A stretch of 64,000 nt of DNA from Protonemura montana (lineage: Eukaryota; Arthropoda; Insecta; Plecoptera; Nemouridae), in contig OX387603.1 of the NCBI GenBank assembly GCA_947568835.1, positions 24,824,651 through 24,888,650 on the forward strand. Direction: 5' to 3'. This document shows, piece by piece, positions 34,164 through 44,159 of this stretch. Numbering within the stretch: position 1 is the stretch's first letter; every line of letters starts with the position of its first letter. The position numbers and the translations under genes are program-made. The notes beneath the pieces are model-generated. The model made no database searches. It worked only from the letters and a program-made list of their open reading frames with translations, and was not told the origin of the DNA.

Positions 34164-35654
34164 ATGGCATTCAAGGTAGGTGCAGTGTCTAGTAACAACT
34201 AACCAGCAGTTAGAGATAGTTCGCTGTTTAGCCAAGCGGTACTAAACAACATCGATACAACTTCTGTGATTTACTGCCAAAAATATTGTCGCCAGACTCA
34301 AAAAGTTTGTTATAAAAGCGACAAGGAGCACAAATTTACCGATAGCAATCATTTCCTGACAGTAAATCTTTCTGCATCGGTTTGAGGTCAGAACCAGGCT
34401 AAATGTCGCCCAATCTGACCGCGGCACTGAGTAGCGGGCAAAGGTCCTTGGCAAGGTTGAGGCTGCTCTCGGGTCGCATCCTTCAACTTGGCTCGTACTT
34501 AACAGTCGCCAGATCTTGCTCCTTGCTCTTGCCCGGCTGACCAGTGCACACTTGACTTATCGGGGTTCGGGTTCAGAGCTCAAAATCACTCACTGTATCT
34601 TCTGAGTTAGTTTCTTATGGTAGTGTACGCAAACCTTTCATGCCAGGCACACTACTCACGATTGAATTGACAGAGTCCCGACCGCTTCGGCGGGATACTC
34701 ACAACCGCTAATACCAGAACCGAAGGTACCAATGTGAAACGTGACAATCCCATGTCCGACTCATGTGCTTCACCTTCGACGGCACCCTGCAGTTCTAACC
34801 CTGTGGTCTCTCGGTTACAGCTCATCCTCGCCCTCGCCTTCGTGGCCGTGGCTAACGCCGGAGTGATTGGAGTGCAGCAGCAGCTTGGCTACGCTTCGCA
34901 CGCCGCCCCCGCCTACGCGTACGCTTCGCAGGCCGCCCCCTTGGCCTACGCCAGCCACGCCGCCCCCGCTGTGTACGCTAGCCACGCCGCTCCCGCCTAC
35001 GCGTACGCTTCGCAGGCCGCCCCCCTGGCCTACGCCAGCCACGCTGCCCCCCTCGCCTACGCTTCGCACGCCGCCCCCGCTGTGTACGCTAGCCACGCCG
35101 CCCCCGCTGTCTACGCTTCCCACGCCGCCCCCGCTGTCTACGCTTCCCACGCCGCCCCCGCTGTGTACGCCGCACAGGCTCCCCTTATCGTCAAGGCTGA
35201 GGCTCCCGCCCAGTACTCCTTCTCTTACGACGTCCAGGACCACCACACCGGAGACATCAAGAGCCAGCACGAGACCCGCCACGGAGACAACGTCGAGGGA
35301 CAGTACTCCCTGGTCGAGTCTGATGGCACCCGTCGTATCGTCGACTACACCGCCGATGCCCACAACGGATTCAACGCCGTCGTCCGCAAAGAGCCCCTGA
35401 CCCACGCCGTCAAGGCCATCGCCCCCGTCGCCTACGCCGCCCCCGCCTACAAGGTTGCCGCCCCCGTGGCCTATGCCAGCCATGCCGCCCCTCTGGCCTA
35501 TGCCAGCCACGCCGCTCCCCTGGCTTACGCTAGCCACGCCGCTCCCCTGGCTTACGCTAGCCACGCCGCTCCCCTGGCTTATGCCAGCCATGCTTCTCCC
35601 CTGGCTTATGCCAGCCATGCTTCCCCCTTGGCTTATGCCAGCCACCATTATTAA
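34164..35654 (+). CDS. CPR-9: RR-2 cuticular protein flanked by SHAAP repeats (281 aa), join(34164..34175, 34821..35654)
   Basis: Exon 1 (34164-34175) is M-A-F-K. The intron, 645 bp and the longest of the array, ends TCGGTTACAG before L-I-L-A at 34821. Signal peptide about 1-17. Unlike CPR-4, the repeat arms lie on both sides of the domain: about 28-120 with Y-A-S-H-A-A-P-(A-V/L-A) units and about 215-281 with S-H-A-(A/S)-P-L-A-Y-A units ending A-S-H-H-Y. The RR-2 domain is at about 129-195 ([29 protein letters not shown]), with no DTDFDPNP lead-in. No AATAAA follows closely; ATTAAA at 35804-35809 is a candidate signal. Confidence 0.92.
34890..35165 (+). repeat. Coding repeats, N-terminal arm of CPR-9
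   Basis: Tandem 24- to 33-bp units code Y-A-S-H-A-A-P-A-V and Y-A-S-Q-A-A-P-L-A variants. A longer period, [11 protein letters not shown] onward, is itself repeated twice, showing nested expansion. Confidence 0.8.
35470..35648 (+). repeat. 27-bp coding repeats, C-terminal arm of CPR-9
   Basis: About seven 27-bp units code S-H-A-(A/S)-P-L-A-Y-A, the same nonapeptide as in CPR-4. The last units change to TCC/TCT serine codons, as the S-type units do in CPR-4, so the two arrays share ancestry or have exchanged sequence. Confidence 0.85.
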
Positions 35655-35829
35655 ATCATTAATCTTCACGTTAAGGGAAGATATATGCATTTAATTACTA
35701 TCTAGCATTCGTCATTATGTCCTTTGAATGAGCCTGAAATGTTTGTTATATTTTATTAGGAGTGATTGTGCTTGTGTTTGTGTTTCTGTCATCATCTTCG
35801 CAAATTAAATCAATTTTTGATATTCAAAA

Positions 35830-38800
35830 GAAAATGTTGCTGTCTTTTCGTTGTATTTCCTCGAGGTGAACCGTCCTGGCTCGACCCAATCCTCGAAACT
35901 AGGAGCGCTCCAAGTATCCAATGGTAGTGACCGGTGCTGGTAATCGGTGGCCGATTGTTGTAGCTGTGCTCGGCACGGCGCCTCCACCTCGCGTGGAAAG
36001 CTTGCAGAAAGCGACGCCGCACGGTGTAAAGCGGCACGGTACAAGCGCGTTCCTCAAGACTTGCTCTCAAACCGAACATGCATCGCAACGCATGACTTTC
36101 ATAAGACACATGTGATTTAGCGACATCTTATGGCAGGTTTTAACGACAAAAAAGACCAGAAAAACACATAATTAAGTCACTTTTATTCCATCGCAGAGTG
36201 GCAGCTATATTTGTTTCAAGGCGGCGCGAAAAATACTATTGTGAGGTTTTTTCCCCATTTTGCAAACTTTGCAATCGACGAGACATCTTCTTTTAAATGA
36301 AGTTTGTCACTTCCGTCTGCATTTAGTTATTGCATGGCAGTTCATTGCATCGACTAAACCAAACGATTTGGTTTTGCGACATTTTGCTAAGAAGATCTAT
36401 GAATAACAAATAGGGTCCTACAAGTTTCGATCGCAGGGACAATTCGTCTCCACTTTTTGGTGGTTAGAAGGTCGTACATGACAAATCTTAAGAATCACAG
36501 ACCACTTGGACCTTTGTATCATTTGCAAACATTTCTACAGAGTTGATTGATTTGTGGTGTTTAACGACGCACTGTTTTGACAACTGGCCCTGCGGCACTG
36601 GTCTAATGGCGTCGGTGAGTGAGTGAGTGATGATGATGATGATGAACCTAACCTAGCCTAGAAGGGAGGAGGGGAAACCCGGTGCCGGCACGTAGACTAC
36701 TCCTGTCGAAGAGCACCAAGGGGACCACCTGCTTAACGTCCCTTCCGAAGGACGGTACAACGCGAACAACAGGATTCCTTCACAAATCTATGCTGTCGAG
36801 AGGTTGATAAGCAAGGCGAATTAAGTTGCTGTACCAACTTCCATCCCTCCAACCTCTCTCCCGAACAGAACTGGTCATGTGTATGATGGTCACCCATCCA
36901 ATACCTGACTCAGCGCAGTGTTGCTTTACGTCGGTGATCTCACGAGAACCGGTGTTTCCAACCCGCCATACCGTTCAGTGTCTACAGAGATACTAGCGCT
37001 TCTCAACGCAATTTGAACTGCATTTTAGATGAGCGTATTTTATTTTGTTTTTTATTCCTTTACATTTTCTTTGTAAACGAATACCCTGCATCCTTCTCTC
37101 GGAATTTTCTGCTGATTGAATTTACGTTCAAATTTGTGGAAACGTTGACATGAAAATTTTAATAGAACAATGATAACTTTTCACAAAATTTGAAAATATT
37201 TAATTGGCAATGAAAGTATCTATATCTGCAAATTTCAACAACAATGTGTATGTATGCTTCGCTTAAGTGCTTCGCTCATTAATGATCATTTTCTGAACTC
37301 CGTGTAGCTTTTTAATTCTTAGATACCTGCAGTGGTCGCACATAAACACGTTCACCAACTTGACCAGTGTGACATTTTTTTTCCTTTTCCCATTGCAAGA
37401 AATTCAGCGGATGGTCAAACGGGTATCAACAATCCGTTTTCAACGTAGGCTGTTTCTACATAGTTTCCTATGACAACCGAACGAACTCAATTAACTGCAT
37501 GCATACACTTCTGAGAAAAAGGTAGGCAAGTCACAGCGAAATGCATCTAAGAATGCAGCTGTCAGATGGCCGCCGAAACCGCAAGTTCAAGTACTGCAAG
37601 TGCAAGTTCTCGTTGCCGCAATCGCTGGGAGCAAGAGTCCACCACCTCTGCGATCTACCACAAGCGCAAAGATGTCGCCGCCCGTACCGAAACGTGTTCC
37701 TATGGAATGGAGGAACTGACAGATGCTGTAGAAAGTGAGGTTATCTTGAACAATTCGTGTACGTAATTTTCCCTTCTTTCATCGTCCAAGGGCGTCGGTA
37801 ATCATGCGACGACATTGACCTAAACATCCAACCCGACTGGCTAAGACGTGCCGCGTACCCGTGAGGTGGACAGCGTCGGTCGAAGAGAGGATTGCGTCTT
37901 AGGAAACGCGTGACACGCACGAACACGCACTTTTCGCACTGCGTTGGGACGTGAGGACGGATCTACTTCATGTTCGATCGAGCGCTGGCTTGGCCAGAGA
38001 TTGGACACCGAATAGCTACACGCTAAATTACGATCGTTATTACATGCTCAATTCCGTGGCCTTACCCAAGGTGTTTTGAAGAGTGGAATCCTATTAAACA
38101 TCAATTACCGAAATTTTATTTATAAGGAATAAAGTTATATCTCAATGCCTAAGTGTTTTACAATGGAACGTAGCCTCCAGTGCATTCATATCTCAAGCGT
38201 TCAATCTACATAATAAATTTTTAATTAAGGTGGCCTATTTTCCAGCTGCTTTCTGCACTCACGAGGTTCGAGGCAAGAATCAAAATTATTTGGGGACATG
38301 CGATCATTGTGAGTGGTCAAAGTCCAAAATATTTCGCCCCCTTCTCGTCAAAATGGCGAAATACACTCAAAAAGTCCCAAAAAGTAATCGTTTTTAGCCA
38401 GTGATGTTTCGAGCTGAAGTTCTGATGTAAATCTCCCCCATTCCGTGGTAGATAGCCATCGGGGCGGGCTGCCAGTAATCCTCGAAACCCGAAACCTTCG
38501 CGTGGTCACAACGCGTCGCCCGCGCGCCCGAAATTCACAGATAATTTACAAGGGGCAGGCGCAATTAAAAAGTTGTGTGAACTTGGCACTGTTTTTTTTG
38601 CGCGCTCCGTCGACGCGCTAGCGAGCTCGCGAGTCGTTTGCCCCAATTCAGGACTGTACAAAAGTTGCGCGGCGGTGTGGAAAATAAAGCAAGTCATGGC
38701 GTAGGTGCACTAAAGAAGTTTGACAAGGTAATGCTCTTATGCCAAGAGGAGTACGTTAGCTTTCGCAAACAAAGGGTTATGGGGACAAAGCGTTATGCCC

Positions 38801-39280
38801 GATAAAAATTTCACAAGAATATCAAGTCGTAATGACTATAATTAATGAACGAGTAATTTAGGTACTATCAGGAAATACCATTGAGAGTGATTTTGAAACC
38901 AGTGATTTGCGTCCTTGCGAATCATACTCTAAAACGTCGAAAGCTAATCACATATGACGGACCCTAACCCCAAAAGAAGACCAAGTCGAAAAGAATGCAG
39001 CCAATTGTATACCCCTGTGAGTGAGTTTTAACCTGTGATGTTTAGCAACTAGATGATTACATCGTGAGATAAAATCAATTGTCGATACGCCGGGGCTAGC
39101 TTGCACCCGAAGTTGACGCTGGCACAGGCGTGGTCTCGCCTGTGGTACGTGTTTTCTCCTTGCGTTACATCAGCGGCATGGTCCGCGCGTATGTTGTGCC
39201 CATGCCATGCACATGTGGCATGCGCTGGCCGAGAATTAAGACAAGGCAAGGCCAGAAAGGAGCAGAACCACCCGCCTAGC
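35830..39280. other. Intergenic, contains one 5S-SINE
   Basis: Apart from the SINE at 36543-36980 I recognise no gene. Short open frames near 37541-37766 lack family resemblance. Confidence 0.5.
36543..36980 (-). mobile_element. 5S rRNA-derived SINE (SINE3 type), complete copy with target duplication
   Basis: On the minus strand it starts GAACGGTATGGCGGGTTGG, runs through ACCGGTTCTCGTGAGATCAC and TGGATGGGTGACC (5S-like head), shares the body of the other copies and ends with TCATCATCATC, ACTCACTCACTCACC and AAACACCACAAATC. It is flanked by TCTACAGAG at 36534-36542 and 36981-36989, a 9-bp target-site duplication. It is the best preserved of the three heads. Confidence 0.92.
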
Positions 39281-39295
39281 GACCGGCAAATTTCC

Positions 39296-39333
39296 TATAT
39301 AAACGAAACAGTTTCGATAGCACAGTATCATTT
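39296..39333 (+). promoter_or_regulatory. CPR-10 core promoter (TATA + initiator)
   Basis: TATATAAA at 39296-39303, followed by AGTATCATTT (TCATT at 39328-39332), the same initiator variant as CPR-13 and CPR-14. The 5' UTR is about 26 nt. Confidence 0.8.
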
Positions 39334-39355
39334 GAACTCCGATCACAGCTCAGCT

Positions 39356-40503
39356 ATGTCTCTCAAGGTAAACATTGTCAAAAAATATTTCTACGCAAGC
39401 GCTGGCGATGTACGAATTTGGATAACGCATATCGACCACTGGACTTTCAGGCCAAATTTGCTCCAGCAAGCATTAATTTCTTACCAGTAATCAGTGTAAT
39501 TTGCATTCTCAACGCAATGAACATTGTTACACTTGAAGATAAGTGCTCCTACTCTGTGAACGCAAGACTTCAGTGAAAAACTCTCGGCATTTTGTGGAAA
39601 ACTTGGGGTTTTATAAAACGAAATACTTAAGTGTTGCATATTTACACAAAAAAATCGCATTCGATTCGAATGGAAAAACTCGAGTCAGAAAATTGGCAAA
39701 AACTTTCGAGTAAATAAGTGTGTGCTTCAAACATTCTTTAGTTTCGAAGTAGTCTTGCAGTAAAAGCTAACAGCTAATTACAGTGGAAATCAACCAAAAA
39801 ACGTATTCAGAAAGAGAAGCCCAATGTTGCTAAATAATGTATTGAGAGACTCGAGAGAATCTCACCAACCAGTAAAGCAAATCTGTTAACTAATACGGTT
39901 TCCTTTTGTTTGCAGTTCGTCGTCTTCTCCGCCCTCGTGGCCGCCGCCAACGCCGGTGTCATCGGCGCCCCTGCCGTCCTCGCCCCCGGCGCGCCCCTCG
40001 GCTACGCCCGATCGGCCTATGCCGCCCCTCTGGGATACGCTTCCCCTCTGGGATACGCTGCCCCCGCCTACGCCCACGCCGCTCCCCTCGCCTACGCCGC
40101 CCCCGTGGCCAAGGCCGTCGTCCACGCCGTCGATACCGACTTCGACCCCAACCCATCGTACTCTTACTCCTACGACATCCAGGATGCCCTCACCGGAGAC
40201 TCCAAGAGCCAGCACGAGTCCCGCCAGGGAGATGTTGTCCAGGGACAGTACTCTCTTGTTGAGTCCGACGGTACCCGACGTGTCGTCGACTACACCGCTG
40301 ATCCCGTCAACGGATTCAACGCCGTCGTCCGCAAAGAGCCCCTCGTCCAGAAGGTCGCCGTCGCCCCCGTCGTCGCCAAGTACGCCGCTCCCCTGGCTTA
40401 TGCTGCCCCCGCCTACGCCCACGCTGCCCCTCTGGGATACGCCGCCCACGCTTCTCCTCTGGGATACGCCGCCCCTGCCTACGGCAAGGCCTACCTTGGT
40501 TAG
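39356..40503 (+). CDS. CPR-10: RR-2 cuticular protein (199 aa), join(39356..39367, 39916..40503)
   Basis: Exon 1 (39356-39367) is M-S-L-K. The 548-bp intron ends TTTGTTTGCAG before F-V-V-F at 39916. Signal peptide about 1-17 (ending AANA/G). The N-arm is rich in P-L-G-Y-A. The RR-2 domain is at about 76-142 ([32 protein letters not shown]). The tail ends A-Y-G-K-A-Y-L-G, the terminus also of CPR-11, -13 and -14. A poly(A) signal AATAAA is at 40552-40557. From residue 68 on it equals CPR-13 except for one extra A-H-A-S-P-L-G-Y-A unit. Confidence 0.93.
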
Positions 40504-40579
40504 ATTCTTTTAACCATTTGTCATCTTTAAATTATTGTCAAAGAAAAATGAAATAAAATTGTTTTGCAATTCTAACTCA

Positions 40580-41940
40580 CAAGTTTTATCACCCCTCAAA
40601 TCACCTCTAAACACCTCAAACCACCTCTCTCTAGACGTTTACTACTCCTCAGCCTTCCTGACTGGCCGATCATAGCAAGCAAGCACCCATGACCGTTCTA
40701 ATCGCATTCCCCGTGCAGGTCTCACGTTCACAAATCGCCACCCCGCCCAGAACGGTTAGCTCTCGGGAATAGAACAAGCAGGACTTTCAATTCTATTAAC
40801 CTCTCGCCTATCTTCCAATTAGCCGTTGTAATATATTAATTGCAGTTGAACCTTGAACCTTGAACGATTGTTGCAATTCTTGAATTATTACCTTGTGCTA
40901 TAAATCTAGCAAAATGTTTCAGACTAGTACGCGTACTTTGTAATTATAATATTTACCATTATAACGCCTGTCCAGCTACACACAAGTTTCAACACGAACG
41001 TATTATAACCAGACGTTTTCTCGCGAAATCAAAAAATGGCAATCAACTATCAGACCGCGCGCATGATAAAAGAAGACATTTTTTTCACCGAGAGTCATTC
41101 TAATTATTCGAGTTTCAAATTTCGCACCAGCGTTTCGCCAGCCGTGTGCAGATGTCAGCCACGAGAGCGAGGCGAGAAAGCAGATCACATTTGTCATGCA
41201 TGTAAACTCGGGTCGCAAGTGTGCAATGCACGTCGCCGTAATGTATGCACCGCTCGAGCGACGGCTATAGGGCTAACGAAAGAGTTAAAACAATGTTTCG
41301 AAAATGATTTCAGTCTGACGCAACGCGGCTCGCCGCGAGATGAACGCCTTCTGATCGATGGCTTGAGAATCGTAACACCGCGTCAAACGACTTGGGTTTC
41401 GCAAAAAGCCGGTCGCTATCGCAAAGTCTGGTCTGACCGGCGGGCGGGCCGGGCCGGGCCCAGCGACCCGAACGAAGCCTTGCCACACGTCCCGTCCCAG
41501 AGGTCTACGCTGAGTGAGTTGACCGCGGGGCGTGTACGCATCTCCGTCATGTCCATTGCCATGCGTACAGTGTGGAGAGATCAATGCGCGAGCAGACATA
41601 TGGACGAAACGATGTTATTCAATCGCCGAATAGAAATTAGGCGTTCCGATTTGCAAATCATTTAAGGCCATTTGATAGGAGATAACCGCTTCATCCCGAC
41701 TCTAAAACAGAGAGCAGTCTTTTGGAAGAAGCGTTTAGGAAAAATATCATATACCTACCTACCCCAAGACAGAAATTGAGAAACGAGTAGACTTAAAAAC
41801 GCTGGCGCACTCCTACAGGCTGTAACACGACTCTATCCTTCATGACGGAAACTTCAGGGAAGATGTGTTAAACCCTAAGATGGTGTGGATCATCTCGAAT
41901 TTGCTATTTTTGGTATCATACTCAAGAAATCATGGATAGG
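40580..41940. other. Intergenic, one unrecognised 209-codon frame
   Basis: A plus-strand frame from 41039 to 41665 stays open, but it matches nothing I know, has no promoter or signal peptide, and sits in GC-mixed DNA where such a length can arise by chance. A few CACCTC-type short repeats occur at about 40590-40630. Confidence 0.45.
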
Positions 41941-41989
41941 TTGACAAATAATTTATTAAATAAGTTAACATAACTTAGGAAAGCATAAC

Positions 41990-42825
41990 TTAACCAAGGT
42001 AGGCTTTGCCGTAGGCGGGGGCGGCGTATCCCAGAGGGGCAGCGTGCGCGTAGGCGGGGGCGGCATAAGCCAGGGGAGCGGCGTACTTGGCGACGACGGG
42101 GGCGGCGACGGCGACCTTCTGGACGATGGGCTCCTTGCGGACGACGGCGTTGAATCCGTTGACATCATCGGCGGTGTAGTCGACGGTACGGCGGGTGCCA
42201 TCAGATTCGATGAAGGAGTAAGATCCCTGGACATTCTCTCCCTGACGGGACTCGCTCTGGCTCTTCACGTCTCCGGTGAGGGCATCCTGGATGTCGTATC
42301 CGTACGAGTACGATGGGTTGGGGTCGAAGTCGGTGTCAACGGCTTGGACGACGGCCTTGGCCACGGGGGCGGCGTAGGCGAAGGGAGCGGCGTGGGCGTA
42401 GGCAGGGGCGGCGTAAGCCAGGGGGGCTTGCGCGTAGGCGGGGGCGGCGTATCCCAGAGGGGATCCGATGACTCCAGCGTGGGCGACGGCCACGAGGGCG
42501 GCGAGGATAACAAACTAACGAAGGAGAAAAAAGACTGAAAATTAAGACAATGCCGAAAAAATGATGGCCTTACGCGTTTAGCAAAAATGAGGCAATTCTG
42601 TAGCGAATGAATCATACGAGCTTTCAAAAGAAATGCAATGTCGTATTTATTTTCTTAACCAGTAATTTTGCGAGCAATTGAACGCATACGTGCGCACCAA
42701 CGTATGTTACTCGAAAGCCAAATAGCCATGGTGGCTATTACGTGAGAGTAATCACATTTTGCGGTTCAATTTGTGCCATTGTATGGAGCGAAGTCGATCT
42801 GAATGCATCTTACCTTGAATGCCAT
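41990..42825 (-). CDS. CPR-11: RR-2 cuticular protein (178 aa), join(41990..42514, 42814..42825)
   Basis: Exon 1 (42814-42825) is M-A-F-K. The 299-bp intron ends CTTCGTTAG before F-V-I-L at 42514. Signal peptide about 1-17 (ending VAHA/G). The N-arm has Y-A-A-P-A-Y-A units. The RR-2 domain is at about 63-129 ([39 protein letters not shown]). The tail ends A-Y-G-K-A-Y-L-G. A poly(A) signal (plus-strand TTTATT) is at 41952-41957, giving a 3' UTR of only about 40 nt. It is most like CPR-14, which lies on the opposite strand, and is head-to-head with CPR-12, 470 bp between ATGs. Confidence 0.93.
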
Positions 42826-42857
42826 GATGTGTCTTTTACAAGCGCTGAGAAACGAAT

Positions 42858-42891
42858 TGTGACTTTCGGTAATCTGGCCCCGGCTTTTATA
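42858..42891 (-). promoter_or_regulatory. CPR-11 core promoter (TATA + weak initiator)
   Basis: TATAAAA at 42885-42891 on the minus strand, with GTCACAA about 30 bp later (TCA at 42860-42862). The initiator is weaker than in most neighbours. Confidence 0.68.
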
Positions 42892-43228
42892 CCACACCAC
42901 GCCCCATCCTTAGCGAAAATCAGTCGCGCCACTATGCAGGCGGCCATAAATGCAGTTCTCAATGACGGGTGGTACCCATGGTCCAGATATTACCAAATAT
43001 TGATACCTGTCTGACCCCAATCATTACCATGCTCAAGTTCATCACATAATAATTGAAACCTGGAGGTACCGAGGCGACGGCGGAGGTGAAAGCTGCCTGC
43101 CGCTCAGACCGACTGACTGGCTGGTTGGCTGGCTTGGTTGGGCCGAACCAGAGGGGACTCGACGGAGTCAAGGGTTGGCCCACACCGGCGAATTGCCTAA
43201 CCGCGCTGACGTCGCCGCCGTCGCCGCG

Positions 43229-43260
43229 TATAAAACAGCGGCCGAAATCCGACATCAGCA
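43229..43260 (+). promoter_or_regulatory. CPR-12 core promoter (TATA + initiator)
   Basis: TATAAAA at 43229-43235, then ACATCAGCA with TCAG at 43255-43258, 28 bp from the TATA start. The 5' UTR is about 39 nt. Confidence 0.78.
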
Positions 43261-43295
43261 CGATTTGTTCTCAAACCGCCGAACCACAAGCAACC

Positions 43296-44070
43296 ATGTT
43301 TAAGGTATGGAGGGTAGCTCTTGGAGCAAACGCTCTTGCTGTTGACTAGTTCTTTGCTGTCAGCTAAAATTTAGCAATTTCTAAGATTATTTGCCTATTT
43401 TCCGACAAAAACTAGTAAATGTAACTAAAAAATCGCAATCCACTGATAATTGCCAGTAGATAAAAAAATAATAAAAATAAATGCTACACATTTTCGATCA
43501 ATTTTACATAATTTGTGTATTTTTCAGTTTGTGATCCTCGCCGCCGTTGTGGCCGTCGCGCACGCCGGAGTCATCGGAGCCCCTCTGGGCTACGCCGCCC
43601 CCGCCTACGCGCACGCTCCCCTGGGCTACGCCGCCCCCGCCGTGCACGCCGCCCCCCTGGGCTACGCCGCCCCTGCCGTCCACGCCTACGCCGCCCCCGC
43701 TGTCGTCAAGGCCATCGCTCCCACCGTCGTCAAGGCCATCGACACCGACTTCGACCCCAACCCATCGTACTCGTACGGATATGACGTTCAGGATGCCCTC
43801 ACCGGAGACTCCAAGAACCAGCAAGAGTCCCGTCAGGGAGATGTTGTCCAGGGATCCTACTCGCTGACCGAGCCCGACGGCAGCCGTCGTACCGTCGAGT
43901 ACACCGCTGATCCCGTCAACGGATTCAACGCCGTCGTCCACAAGTCTGCCCCCGCTGTCCACGCTAAGGTCGTCGCTGCCGCCCCCGTCGCCTATGCCGC
44001 CCCCGCCTACGCGCACGCCGCTCCCCTGGGATACGCTGCCCCCGCCTACGGCAAAGCCATCCTTGGTTAA
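43296..44070 (+). CDS. CPR-12: RR-2 cuticular protein (183 aa), join(43296..43304, 43528..44070)
   Basis: Exon 1 (43296-43304) is only 9 nt, M-F-K, a form shared only with CPR-15. The 223-bp intron ends GTATTTTTCAG before F-V-I-L at 43528. Signal peptide about 1-16 (ending VAHA/G). N-arm of Y-A-A-P-A-(V-H/Y-A) units. The RR-2 domain is at about 74-140 ([38 protein letters not shown]). The tail ends A-Y-G-K-A-I-L-G. A poly(A) signal AATAAA is at 44136-44141. Bases 43726-43959 match CPR-15 with a single silent difference. Confidence 0.93.
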
Positions 44071-44159
44071 GTTACTATAGTTTTCGACGATGCCGATTTT
44101 TGATCTAATATTTAGATTATGTACAAAGTAAATTAAATAAAATTTGCAAAATCTACAAG

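Noticed and set aside
41039-41665. Open frame of about 209 codons on the plus strand
   Set aside because: No family resemblance, promoter, signal peptide or splice signals. One chance frame of this length is plausible in 64 kb read six ways.
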